From positions 5,626,001-5,690,000 of the forward strand of contig NC_135559.1 in NCBI RefSeq assembly GCF_964340395.1: a stretch of 64,000 nt of DNA, in the 5' to 3' direction. Shown here in pieces: positions 23,086-36,600 of this stretch. The stretch is from Glandiceps talaboti. Its lineage: Eukaryota > Hemichordata > Enteropneusta > Spengelidae. Positions within the stretch are counted from its first letter, which is position 1. Every line of letters begins with the position of its first letter. Under the pieces are notes generated by a model. That model searched no databases. It saw nothing but the letters and a program-made list of their open reading frames with translations, and had not been told where the DNA came from. The position numbers and the translations under genes were made by a program.

Positions 23086-23231
23086 ACATGCATACTAGGG
23101 TATGTTGGATAAGGGCATTCAGTATTCTCTGTGGCCCTGTTGTCAAGAGTATAGCAACAATAAAACAGACAGTTTTATCTTTATCAATTCTCTGTTATGT
23201 ACTCAAATGTAGCACAAATCTATATGATTCA

Positions 23232-23319
23232 TAGTCGCGGTTACCCAGACTCTTGCCATTGAGGGCATAACCCACGGGCATTTTGCCCTCAACAGCGAGA
23301 GTCTGGGTGACTGAGACTA
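23232..23319. mobile_element. 88-bp hairpin MITE
   Basis: The ends TAGTCGCGGTTACCCAGACT and GTCTGGGTGACTGAGACTA are inverted, with an inner stem GAGGGCA...TGCCCTC. The whole element can fold into one hairpin. Confidence 0.7.
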
Positions 23320-23579
23320 TACGACTCAACATTAACATGAACATCTCTGTAAATTTCTACTGAGGTGTTCCTCTAAATTTATCATCAAGCTAGGATCATG
23401 TACATGTCATTTGGTACTGTTTATGTTTCCAACATCTTTCTCCATGTATATTGAATGAGCTCATTTGTTTGTTTGTTTGTTTGTTTCATGTTCTCTTAAA
23501 GATCCATTATGTATGATACACTCTTTGCATTATGGGATCAATAAAGAATGTAAACGTACAATAGATGTGCAATATGGTA

Positions 23580-24098
23580 TTAGTCTAGGTCCTGACAGTG
23601 ACAGTATTACCAGTATATACTACAATCCCAGTCTAGTTAATGCCCTTGCTCAAGGTTAAGTGTTGTTCAACCCCCATGGTGAGCGAAGTGCAAATGGCGC
23701 ATGTCAGCTAGTAGTAATCCATCACAAATTGGCAGGCTGTCGTCATCACTCATTAATATTAATTTGTACAGCTGATTCAGTTTCAACTAAATGTCCAACC
23801 AGGACCTCCACCTCCAGTCTATTTAAACTAAAATCACGTTGGGGCGCCATGATGTCAACATGTTTATGTGACTGCCATAGGGGAGAGCACAGATATCTGT
23901 ATTCAAATGTGACAGATGTCATCATGTTTACATGAATGCCATAGGGGAGAGCACAGATATCTGTATTCAAATGTGACAGATGGCATCATGTTTACATGAA
24001 TGCCATAGGAGAGAGCATAGATATCTGTGCTCAAGCAAGAGGATTGACTAGACTGGGATTGTAGTATGTAATACGGTTCCTGTCAGGACCTAGACTAT
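23580..24098. mobile_element. inverted-repeat element carrying a 64-bp tandem array
   Basis: TAGTCTAGGTCCTGACAG and CTACAATCCCAGTCTAGT at the left are inverted at the right (ACTAGACTGGGATTGTAG, CTGTCAGGACCTAGACTA). Inside, a 64-bp unit (GCCATAGGGGAGAGCACAGA) repeats three times at 23869-24020. Confidence 0.75.
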
Positions 24099-26218
24099 AT
24101 GGTATTGACCAATCAAACATTCTCTAAGAATCAGCCTATTGGTGAGAAGGATGGCTTGTACCAGAGTCACAGAAGCTAACACAATAATTCTGCTTTATAA
24201 CATAACAATGCCACTAAATAGGCCATTCTATGTACATAAACAAAACTACACAAATATGATATAGTAATCTAGTTATAAAACTAGTAAGTGTGCCAGAAAA
24301 CACTAAATTGTAAATTTGAAAAAGGTAAGATCAAATTACAACTTGGACCAGCCAGTTATAATATATCATATATTTCATTGTACTATTTTGCATACTATTA
24401 GCCACCTCACACTAGTCATTACTATTAGTTCAATTATTAATCTTTATAGTTGCATAAAACATTTTGTGCAGACAATGAATGTATTTAAACTTTCAACTGA
24501 AAACAAAGGTATACATAACAAAAGACGGCATATATTTCATATGCTTTTTAACATATATAAGTAATATAATGGTGAACAACTGAATAAATGTTTTGTTAAT
24601 TTTTCTACAATGACAATGGCTAAAAATGCAGCAAATATGGATAAGCCATCACACAGACAATGCGAGGACATGTTAAGAACAAATGCCTTTGGTGATCTGT
24701 TTTAAAGGTAGCATTTGCAATGAAAAAGGTAAACAGTGTCCATCGACAGTACCCAAATCTAGTTAAAGAAAGTTTTCAATTCGTGCCATTTTAGCATTTC
24801 TCATCCCAAACCGTATAATCGTTACATATACTAGTATGCCCAAAAAGTATTTTGCTAGCTTTATGTTGACGTTTTGTATCCTGAACATTGCCAAGGTCAG
24901 TGGCCATCACAATCAAACTTTAGGTGGTGCTTTACTAAGTGAAGCATATTTACCATAATAGTACAGAGTGCCATCAGTGGTTAGGATAGTGGTAGACAAA
25001 AACAAGTAACAACTAAATGGTGATTCTAATATTACTAAATCTGATATGATAACTTCCTGAAATAATACAGTTCTCTGAAATATTACAGGACCAAAGCAGT
25101 CTCAGTGCAGTCAGTATAAAACACATAGATCCCTTATGTCAGATAAGATAAAATCTACTGAAAGTCAATCAAAAGTGCAAACAAAATAATCACATAGGAG
25201 GAAATGTAAATCGATATTTTTAATCAATCACTTAAAGAATTTGTACAGTGCAAAAAAAATAAATTAAAAAAAAAGCAAACAGTACTTCTCCAATATTCAC
25301 TAGATTGAAGCAAAAGGTTCAGCAAATATACCATAATACAACACCCCTCCCCTCAGCCCCTCCCACAAACATGAATATTGCACAGCACACCCACCATCCA
25401 TACCTCAAGAGTTTTCTACATACCAAGTTATAATACAATATAATTTGAAATATTCAACGTCAAAAAGAAGTGTAAAGTAGGAAAATAGTTAGTGTTTAAA
25501 GCTATTTCCTGACAGTCTTTCTTTTCAAAATCCCCACATTATAATACAAACATGTAAGAACAATGCAGTCAGTACATCCAAACTAACAATGTTACATTTA
25601 CAAACTTTTAAGTCTTCATTATAGAAGTTACAAGTAACGTTACATACCAATTCCTATATATGCACATCATTACCATAGAATTACAAAACATCTGACACTT
25701 GCCAACACTTGACACTTTTGTACAACCAATCTGTACAGTTTCACCAACCCCATGTGAACCAATTATGTGCTGATATTGTAAAACAAACATTGTGAACAAA
25801 ACTGTATACATTTTCCAGACTTTACACAAATATAATTTAGCATTTTTTTCCAGGAATGATAAAAGAATTTAGAGATAGAAAATATCGATTTCATAATTCA
25901 TCAAATCTGACTTGGAGAGGAGGGTATGCCATGACTATAGGCTTTGTAACAAAGACAGTCTAAACTTAACGACAAATCATTTGTAAGTTATTTTGTTAGC
26001 GTTCATTTGATATCATCTCTCTCTAACAACTATCATCTATAAAAGTACTGAGTATTACTATAGTATATGTAATATAATATAATTTCTATATCGAGTCAGT
26101 TTTCATATGAGTTATTTGAAAGGACAGGCACTGAAATTTGGGACTGACTTGCAATTATTCCAGTCAGATATTTATGAAGGTACCAGACCCCTACTCTAAG
26201 ATATCGAAGTCTGTGATT

Positions 26219-26440
26219 TAATTGTGTAGTATACTCTATTAGCACATAGGATTAAGGCATTCACATTGTAACCTCTATCCTACCAGGTCCCCAATTATAC
26301 AGCTGGGTTGACTGAGGCACAATCGTGGTTCAAATCTTGTCTGAGGACTTTAGCCATTCAGAAACAAATGGCAACAGACCTCAAATCTACAGATTCCAAA
26401 CTGGCCATTCTAACCATTCGACCATCATGACTATATGAGA
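26219..26440 (-). mobile_element. tRNA-derived SINE, near full length
   Basis: On the minus strand it starts ATGGTCGAATGGTTAGAATG (A box TGGTCGAATGG), has a B-box-like GATTTGAACCACG about 85 bases later, and ends with the family tail CCCAGCTGTATAATTGGGGA, GGTAGGATAGAGGTTACAAT. The A-box to B-box spacing is longer than in tRNA, so this is a diverged tRNA-like head. Confidence 0.65.
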
Positions 26441-27159
26441 GTTGAAACAAAGTCACTCAAGAACACGGATATTATGTAGACACGCAATGCTACCACAAAT
26501 GAAATCAATCAACTGTGAACATATACTTCATTCACAGTCCCTATAGAGAGACTGTGCTATGCACATGATAGAGAAACTGTGCTCGATCATTTCATTACTT
26601 TGTGCTTGAATTTCCTACTAAGATAAATAATTTCTCTGAAGGCTAAAATATCAGTCATGCAGAAATAGCATGTCTCTGACACAATTAGTTGTCTTATATT
26701 TATGTGCGCTTCATGCGAGGGATTTCACCATCACTGAAAAACCTTAGTTGCCTGGATCTTATTTTCACAGATTTGATAGATGTGTAGAAAATTTTGTTTA
26801 AGTGGCATATTAGTCTGTAACTGCACCCAATTTCTGTTAAAGTCAATATACAAAATGAACATAAAATATACTAAAACTTATTCAAGCAGAACTAGCAGCA
26901 ACTAGGATGTTATTTTGAAACTGTTTTGCTAGATATAATGACTTACTCATAATATTGTACACACTGAACAGTACTGAATCATCTGTGGGTATTTGTGTAG
27001 CTGTACACATACTAGTAACATGGTACAATAAATCCAATCAAATTGATTTTCGAGTTCACACCCTAAATCAGCCCCAGAAAAGATCACAATTTCAACCTAT
27101 TAGCACAGTACTACTTATGGGTAAAATTGACCTCTTATTACCATATACAATGTTGGCAT

Positions 27160-27380
27160 TTTAACAATTTTCAGTGAATACAGTACCAGTGTTGACACAC
27201 CATGATATGACACACCATGATACATGTATATGCTTTTCAGCATACAATCCATTGCAGCCTCTATTAGCACATAGGATTAAAGCATTCACATTGCAACCTC
27301 TATCCTACCAGGTCCCCAATTATACAGCTGGGTTTAACAATTTTCAGTGAATACAGTACCAGTGTTGACACACCATGATA
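27160..27380. repeat. 48-bp exact direct repeat flanking a truncated SINE tail
   Basis: The segment beginning TTTAACAATTTTCAGTGAAT and ending CACACCATGATA occurs at about 27160-27206 and again at 27333-27380. Between them is a minus-strand SINE tail fragment (27256-27336). Confidence 0.75.
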
Positions 27381-27869
27381 GAGATGATTAAAGTATGTAC
27401 AAAGAGGTTTGGTAACCCAAAATGACACATTTCTTGCATATTTTGGTAACTAATTGTTAGACATGATTCAATATGATCTAGTAACTGACATAAAGAATAT
27501 TATTTTACAACAAATTGTAACCACCAGGAACCATAATATTACACTCTGTGTTATTCTCTACCTCACAAAGTTTGACTTTTTTCTCCTAATTCCAAACACA
27601 ACAAAACTTCTTTACAAAAAATGTTGTAGCAATTGTTATTAATGGGGCACAGTTTGTTAACTTTATGGTTTTTGGTGGCTACTTTTGTTTCATTTTGAAT
27701 TATGTATTATTCCGACATCTTAGTGAGGTCTAAAAACCGGTACAAAGTATACAGGTATCAGACTGTAAGAGTTACGCCATGTCGTTCTCCTCAACGGCTG
27801 TAATGTGTGAGGGCGCTCAATCATGGCATAACTTACAGACTACTACTAGTACAATAACCGGTCAATTCT

Positions 27870-27965
27870 TAGTAATGAAATTTCTTCTCACAGAGTCAAA
27901 ATATTTCTTGGAAGCAAACCCAAATTTTCGCTAACATCTTGTCAGCATTGTCAGGGGTGTACTAG
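27870..27965. mobile_element. solo/partial copy of foldback family F2
   Basis: TAATGAAATTTCTTCTCACA, then GAGTCAAAATATTTCTTGGA, matches the arms of the element at 41189-41340. Confidence 0.5.
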
Positions 27966-28619
27966 TACTTCAGAGTGATCAATTCTTGCTTACAATGCCT
28001 TTTTGTGTAGACACCCTCATCTCTATCATGACCCTGATGTTGACAATAAGCTCATATAAACATTTTGATATGAATTATATTTATATTACACACTGACTTG
28101 CAAAAATGGGTCTTTGGTTATAGATGTTAACAAAATATGTTGAGTACCCAACTATATTAATTTCACAATTATAACATTCACTTCCCGATAAATGTTTCAA
28201 CTCTAATAAACGCTATTAAACAGTGACATTTTTGAAATGTTCTACACAATGTCCCATGTGCACAGTTCATACACAAACACAAAGGTGAAAATGAAATATT
28301 CAACATTTTTACAGACACTTTATGACAAGAAGAAAAGAAGATACGAATTGATCTGTGTATTAATAGCATTAAAAATATATTACTTTATACAAAACAACAC
28401 ACAGTGAGCTTCACACTTTATTCTTATCACATGGTTGATCAACCTTGTCAGCTGCAAACATTTTCCCGCCAAAATCTATGCAACAGAAATTATCAATTTT
28501 GGCATTTTTTGTGAGGCATTTCAGGTTATTTTTTGACTGCAAGTCTATATATTGCTATCTTTGTTAAATGAATATGAAACAAAATTAAAGATTTAGAAAA
28601 AGAACATTTCACAACATTT

Positions 28620-28918
28620 TTATTATTACATTGTTATTTTGTTGGGAAAGCCTTAAGATAGCTTGTTTATTACATACCCATGTTATAAACAACTTATCAC
28701 ACATAAATCCATGTAATACAGATTTGTTATCACATCCCCATTTACTCATGTGACATGTTCAGCTAAGCATTATTACATTGTCATTTTGTTGGGAAAGCCT
28801 TAATATAGCTTGTTTATTACATACCCATGTGATAAACAACTTATCACACATAAATCCATGTAATACAGATTTGTTATCACATCCTCATTCACTCATGTGA
28901 CGTGTTCAGCTAAGCATA
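28620..28918. repeat. two-copy tandem duplication, unit about 143 bp
   Basis: TTGTTGGGAAAGCCTTAA, AGCTTGTTTATTACATACCC and GTGACATGTTCAGCTAAGCA occur twice in order. TTTATT in each copy is an inverted AATAAA, so each copy offers a possible BIVM poly(A) signal on the minus strand. Confidence 0.8.
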
Positions 28919-29016
28919 ACTGCGATGTCTAAAACAGAAAACATACTACATCATGCATGAAATAATCTAAAAAGCAAGCTGTATGTTTGTGATCTGATCA
29001 GACAGTAGTGTAAATT

Positions 29017-29368
29017 TTAATCATCACTACTGAGGGACTCATCAGCACTGCTTTCTGCATCACTGACATCGACAACAACATCTTCCTCTTCATACCCATA
29101 GTCAGTAGTTTTGCGTTCTATGGCACCATTTTTAGACCCTGTCCAACAAGGTCCCACGCAATCTTCTTGGTTTGTGTCTGCCTTGGTTTCTGATTTCAGA
29201 GGTCGTACAGAATGAATACCCTGCCATTGACTCCTCTCAAAAGCCATTATACAATGTAAATTTCCTCCAACTTTTTTGGTCTTTCTCTTCTGAATGCCCA
29301 AATGAACTTTCCTGATATTTAGATACTCAGGACTCTGTGAGGTCAAGTCTTTCACTACATCCTCCCAT
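29017..29368 (-). CDS. BIVM: BIVM coding exon 8 (terminal)
   Basis: It follows the acceptor TTTGTCCAAATAG and starts [20 protein letters not shown]. It contains the [20 protein letters not shown] block and an acidic tail ending in TGA or an equivalent stop at 29019-29017. The intron sequence just upstream is a tandem array. Confidence 0.94.
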
Positions 29369-30567
29369 CTATTTGGACAAAAAGTAAAATAATTACTATC
29401 CTAAGGGGTCTGTACAGTTAGACAAATAGTAAAATAATTACTATCCTAAGGGGTCTGTGAAGTTAGACAAATTGTGCAATAATTACTTTCTAAGGGGTCT
29501 GTACAGTTAGACAAATTGTACGATAATTACTACGTCTATCCTAAGGGGTCTGTAAAGTTAGACAAAAAGTAAAATAATTATAATCCTATTAAGGGGGTCT
29601 GTAAAGTTAGACAAATTGTACAATAATTACTATCTGTAAAATTAGGCAACTTGAATTGTAAATTACTTACTATGCTAAAGGGATTAGACAATAATTAGTA
29701 TCCTAAGGGGTCTGTAAAGTTAGACAAATTGTACGATAATTACTATCCTAAGGGGTCTGTAAAGTTAGACAAAATGTAAGCAATCAACTTATCAGTCAAT
29801 TTACAGAAGTTATATACTAATAGCTCAAAGTACCGATGAGCTGCTCAGTTTACTTTATGAATGATCACTTATTTTAGAAAGAAAGTTCATGAATTTCCAA
29901 CCTTATGAACATCTTTACTGAGATCATGGTAAACACGTCAAAATACTACCAGAAACCTGGCACTATATCTCACATTAGAAATAAATTGTTATCACCTTAT
30001 CAACATTTCAGTAGTAAATACTGTACTGAAGCTATTATCATTGAGGGTGTGAAATTTTTCAAAATTTTTTTAGAAGTATGAAAATGAAGTTCAGCAATCA
30101 CATTGAAGCCAGACTCCTCCCCCTAAATGAACGATGTTTGCTTATTGACCTTGTGTGACATTGAGTGACCATTATACTACTGACCCAAAGATGAGAGTCA
30201 CTAGTTGGAAATACAGCTGAGTTTAAAATGCACTACATTGATGAAATTACTTACTTGACACACTGTATTCCTGCATGTCTACGACTAGTATCTCCTATTA
30301 GGATCCATGTATCTACTTCAGCATCAGATAAGTTTTCACTGCAAAGACAACAATGAGTAATTATCATTTGCAACATGGAAAAAAAACAAATTAGTCCCAT
30401 ACACCTAACTCCCCCCCCCACACACAAATGTCCACATCCCTTATACACATGCATGCACACACACACACACGCACACGCATGCACACACACACATACACAC
30501 ACACACACACACATACACACAAACGTCCACATCCCTTATACACATGCACGCACACATGCACATGTAT

Positions 30568-30635
<68 letters not shown>

Positions 30636-33600
30636 ACACACACACACACACACTGTCACTACACTGTGAAATACACATGGCTTATTTCTTGCAGAAGTCA
30701 AATAAATACATTTACAAATGCTGCCAGGTCACTCAAGCACCTAGAAATACTGTCATGTACGGATTCAATGGTTATCTACTACAAGTACAATTTGGAAATG
30801 CACCATGAAAGGGAACTTCTTCTATTGATGACAAACAACAATGAACATTGTATGGACATGTGAATGATTAGATGAAAGGGTGGATGGTGTAATAAAATTA
30901 ATAAAGTGCTTGGGCAATATCACAATTTAATGCCTGCCCTTGAGCTGGCACTCGTTACCCAAATTTTTATGATGCTCTCGTTTTCAGCATGGGCATCATG
31001 AATATTTTGATAAAAAGTGCCAGCCTTTGTGCAGGCACTAGATTGTGATATTGCCCTCACTGGCATGTGTTATCATTTAAATATCAATGTACAGATCACT
31101 ATAATCACTTACCTATATGCATGTACAGCTTTCTGAGGCACATTTTCATATCCTATAGGACAGAAGTAATGGTTTTGACAGTGGTATACAAAGGTGATAG
31201 CTGAGTCTTTTAATCCAGATCTGACCAATCGTAGTGCTTCATCTGATGTTCTTCCCATAGTTCTTCCTTTACCATGTGGTTTATACAGGTAGTAGGAACG
31301 ACCCCTTACATTGTAGTAGTCGTTCAGTTGTTTGAACCATCTGTCATTCATACATAGAGAAATATAAAATGACCAAATTGAAAGGCCGAGTTTGGATGAA
31401 AATCGAGATGTGAAAAACAGACAGAGCTCTAGAAGCAGAAGATTCTCAAAGACTAAAGTTTCAATCCCAGGTTCTCACATTAGTGTTATCTTATCAGTGG
31501 AGCCATGAGGATTACATAGGGTTATTATTTTGTTCTGGGCCAACTTTTTTCTATAGCTCTGTCAGACAACTATTTTTCACAAATTTTAATTTTTTTTAAA
31601 GACCCAAGTTAGACTAGGATTAAAATTTAGATGTGAAAACTACTTGTTTGGTAGAGCTATTGAAAAAGTTGGACCAGGTCTAGAACATCAAAATGATCAT
31701 ACTTAACACTTTGGGCTCCACTGCTAAGGTAACATGCAATTAAATGTAAACCAGGGACTAAATTCTTGTCCTTTTAAGTTAAATGTTGCCAAGGTTCTCA
31801 TTCTTATATACTGTATGTCTGTACTTTTTCTGAACATTGCATAATTCGTCGTTTAACGTTAGTTCAACTTGACATTAAAATCAACATTTTCTTGACAACA
31901 AATAAACTGATACAAACATACTTTTATATAGATATGTCATTTTCCATTTGGATAGTGAACTATCTCAGTGCTTAGCTACATATATATGCACTACCCGTCT
32001 GTTCTTAAGCATGACGACACTCAGTAATCACATTTATAGAAATTTACATTTTTTGTTATTTTTTGTTAACTTTGGACTCAAATTATATAGATTTATTCAC
32101 TTATTGATATATAAAGTTTTGGTATAACCATGTCAACAAAGTTCTTGAAAGAAAAGGTGTAATCTCCTTATTCTGTTTGCAACTTGTCAGATATTGCTGG
32201 GGTTAACGAAAGTTCACTTCATTTGCCACGACCACAGACCTAAGATCTCCATAACACGACATATGGAATGAATATAAAACAATACTATAATCCATTGGGT
32301 TCATCCATTTCGATTGCTATCAAAGTAGAGTTAATCCCCCAAAAGTGAACTATTCAACACAGGGATTACAAATTTACATCAAGGAAAATTGCGGAGATTA
32401 ACCAGGTCAGGAAAAGGGGTTTGAAATACAAGTTACTTTTGGAATGGGAAGTTAGATCACATTACAATTGTACATATTGACAACATAATACATTAATTTT
32501 TACAAATCAACTTGAGTCTACTTCTACACCTTACTTATATTTTATAATTGCATGAACAAAGATTTATTTAGACTTAACACATTTTTGTCAAGTCTTCTGA
32601 TGAATTTTCCTTCTCATTTTTTTTTTATTTTTAAAAAAATAAATACTTTCGCATGCAAAGAATTTAATCCTAAGTGCTTGCATTAGTGTTATCTTATCAG
32701 TGGCGCCTTGAGAATTACATGGGATTAGTCTTTTATTCTGCACCATTTTTTTTTTCAATTATCTCTACCAGACAACTGTTTTTTTTATACCAGAACAGTA
32801 ACATACCTGCACAATTCACATCACAATCCAAAATATAACTCTTTCATCACTATTCTTCTAGCAATGGTAATTTGTTGTCTAACTGCACTTAGTTGATATG
32901 AATATGTATTAGATGAGCAGATGTGACTATGAATTAGATGAATGGTACATATTCAGGGCTATCTAGCTATCTAAAGGTAATAACCACTTATGAGTCATGA
33001 AGTTATTGTTCATCTAATACATATTCATATCTGCTAAGCCCAAATAGGTAACCGCATACTACTGCTAGAAGAATAGTGGTTAAAAAGTCGTAATTTGGTG
33101 CAATGGAGTAAAATGTACAGGTGACAAGACAAGGTACACTTTCCATACAGAAGACTTGAGACAAAGAAGTGCAACATAAAGATTTAAGAAAGGATACACG
33201 TTTTAGGCCATAAAAATAAATACTAAGTCTTCAACAAGAGGCAGGAAGGTGCATGTCCAACAAGTGATATTGTGTCCTTTACAGCTAAGATGATGTTGGT
33301 TTGGTTTTTCACTCATGTAACATGACATTTTTTACACACACTCAGACAATTTATAACACAAAAAAAACAATTACATACTAGGTGCCATGTACAGTGGGGA
33401 TGTAGAAGTAATCAAGTTGATATGTTGATTTATCAGTTAGAAAAAAAACAATTGAAGCCAGTAAAAACATCAAGTCCATGTGTAATGTTTTCAATCCTGT
33501 TTTTACTGCACTGTGAAAGAATAGCAATGCTTATCAGTGTTCAATGTGATTAGGCAAAGGATCCTGCTGTGTTTATTGTGTCTCTGCTATTGTTAGTCTA

Positions 33601-36600
33601 GAGTTGAAATTTGTCTGTCTGTGTCTAAACATAATGTCCTATGAGTGAAACACCAAGCCTACATCATTTTAGCTGTAATGTCCTACGAGTGAAACACCAA
33701 GCCTACATCATTTTAGCTGAAAACATGACCACATACCTCATGAGAGTTGCATTCCCTGTAAAAGGACCAAATCTGATTTCACCAAATGGTGGATTAAAAC
33801 CAAGTACTGTCAATGCTTCCTCCTGTGTGATAGGCTGTAAGCTAAAATAAAGAAAACATTTAACTTGTTACTAATATGATCTTGAAATAACAGAGTGGAG
33901 TCATGATGGTTGAATGGTTACAGTGGCTGTCTCGGAATGTGGAAGTTGTTGGTGGAAACGTGAATGGATAAAGTATTTGGCCAAGAATTCAACAATGATA
34001 GTGCCCCTGACATCCCAGCTGTATAATTGGGGACTTGGTAGGATAGAGGTTCCAATGTGATTGATTTAATCTTATACACTTACAGAGGATGTAGTGGAGT
34101 CTATACTCCCCAGGGAGTTGAAGATGTTATCAAGTGCCAGTGTGCCAATATGGTTAAGTTATTTATTAACTGGTCTTTAAATCTGAGAACTGCTTGTCCT
34201 ATCAGTGGTCAGTTTTTTCTCTCCTTTGCTTTTCACGGCTGCCCAAAGTTCCCCCAGATTTAAAGGTTTGTATCAGAAGTAATATTTATACAGCGCCATG
34301 GTCTATTGTGCATTGTGTACTACGTGTACACAATAACATGTAAGTAAATGGGTACACTTTTCTGACAAAGAGATATACCCCCCACAATAGAGAACTTCCA
34401 ATCCAGACTGAGCATGCTCAGATGCAAAGGACTATGAGATTATCTGTGGTTATCGTAATACGTACCTAATCTGGAGCTACCAATAAAAAAAATCCCAGAC
34501 CTCCTCCCCTCTAAACGAAGAAAGTTCACTTATTGAGCTTGTATGACATTGTGCGATCATGCCTAAAAGAGTCTAGTAAAGCACCAATGACAGTAATGTT
34601 CAGTAGTCACACTGACGCCAGACTTCCTCCCCTATAAATGAGGGAAGTTCGCTTATTGAGCTAAGTGTGCGATCATGCCTAAGAGTAAAGTAAAACTACA
34701 ATGAGAGTAATTTACTTTGATTATTAAAACTTTAATGTATCATTTTCAGTTTAGCCAAGAGGCAAATGGTGTGGTTAATCTAAAAGATCTTCCTTGACTA
34801 TGTCACCATAGCCCAGGCCATTATAAACACAAAATGTTCTATCTGTTTCCACTGAATAAACTATATAACAGAATTGGACTGAAATATCTTTTTTTATTTT
34901 GCATGTGAAATACCATAAAATAAGGACTTTTTTGAACCACCACGATTATGAAAATTTAAACATACATCAATATTAATTTTTTTTTCAAAAATTGCCCTAA
35001 TTTTTGCTAGACTCGAAAACATTAAGCATATATAAATGAGACTCAGTTACCTTCAGGGTAGAATCTATTTTGAGACCCTTTTACATCTGTTTTTCTTTCA
35101 TTTATTTATTTCCTTTCTGTCGTGTGACCTTTTGCCCAGAAAGAAGTATAGTATTACTAGGTGTGGTCAACTCAATGGCTGAATAAAATGGAAAATTTTC
35201 TATTTCCAGACACACAAAGTGAACAGAGATCTGTCTACAACACAATTTTTTTCATTTTTCAAATCAAATCAAGTTTTATCAAAAATTTCTGATGTAAATT
35301 GATGAATTATTATTTTCATCATTTTCTGGCCTAAAACAAACTTTATTTCTGATTAAAAAATTACAGGAAGTGCAACTTTTGTTCAAACATTCTTTGTAAA
35401 GAATGTGCTCCTTAGTACTACAGAAACAGAATCAATATAATAGTATTTCAAATTTGGATGATTATTTTTCAGAGAATTGTATAAAATGAAGTGTATCAGC
35501 CCAACATACATGTTGTACGTTCTAGCCTGTGTTGTAATCCAAATAAAATGAAGGCGATCAGTTACACCGAGGTCAGGGATTTTAGAATCACCTTAGGACT
35601 CAGTGACGCCTAATATATACATACCGATATATATTACATGCCTGTTAAAAAGAGGATTTATTCATATATTATATAAGAGAGAGAGGCGATTTTTCATGAC
35701 GTGTTCTATTTTCAATTTCTGACTGCGTCGATAAAGCTCTCTGTGAATATTTGACATAAACAACTTCTCTTTTTTCTACTTTGTGTATTGTTGTTCCTTT
35801 TGTTGTGTTGTCTTTGAATGATTAGCAATCAACTTCTCTTTTTTTTAAATGTTCGATAAAATAGCCATCACAACTCTTCAATGAAATTATACATATTCAC
35901 TTCTAATTCTCCCAACACTACATGTCTGTCCCCTTAAAATTCCAGACTCACATTTGCTGGCAGGTACATTCTGCATTCACACTTTACACAAGTCAGAAAA
36001 AGACAGTTTGATATAATGAGTATAGAAAGCCTCTACCAACATTCCTGAAATGCTAAGTCCAATATGTCTAAATTATGACAAGCAAATTCAGATGCTGTCA
36101 AACACAGCTGACATATTAAAATGTCCATTGAATTGCAGAATGTACATTAGAAATAAAAGGTTTTAAATTTGGTTAAGTTCTTGTCATTTCATATCAAACT
36201 CGTGTCTAGCTCCTAAAGTTCTAATCTCTCCATGAAGCGTGTATTCTCTGTAGTTGGACTAATCATCGTTTATTCAACGAATGTATCGTGACATCAAAAT
36301 GTCTCATTTAATTGAGAATATGATATTTACCATTCTACTGTACAATGTGAGAAAAATATTGATGCTTTTTTTAATCTCATGCTTCGTAAGTTCTACTAAT
36401 TTGTGAAGCAATCAATATAGTTCTAGGAAATAGATTTTATAATTTATTAAAAAGGAGTGATGTAACTTATATATAGCTCAGTTCCATTTTGTTCTCACAG
36501 CTGGTGACGTTGAAATGATTGGATTTCTGACTACCGTTGACTTTTATATGCAGACAGTCAAATAATGATCATAACATTCTGTGCACACCCCAGATAGCAT

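Larger units (their letters stand above)
20720..29016. other. interval between the rhodanese and BIVM genes; no protein gene seen
   Basis: No conserved coding exon was recognised on either strand. It contains microsatellites, tandem arrays, two hairpin elements, SINE copies and a tandem duplication listed separately. The first 250 bases or so should contain the 5' UTR and promoter of the presequence form of the rhodanese gene. Confidence 0.6.
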
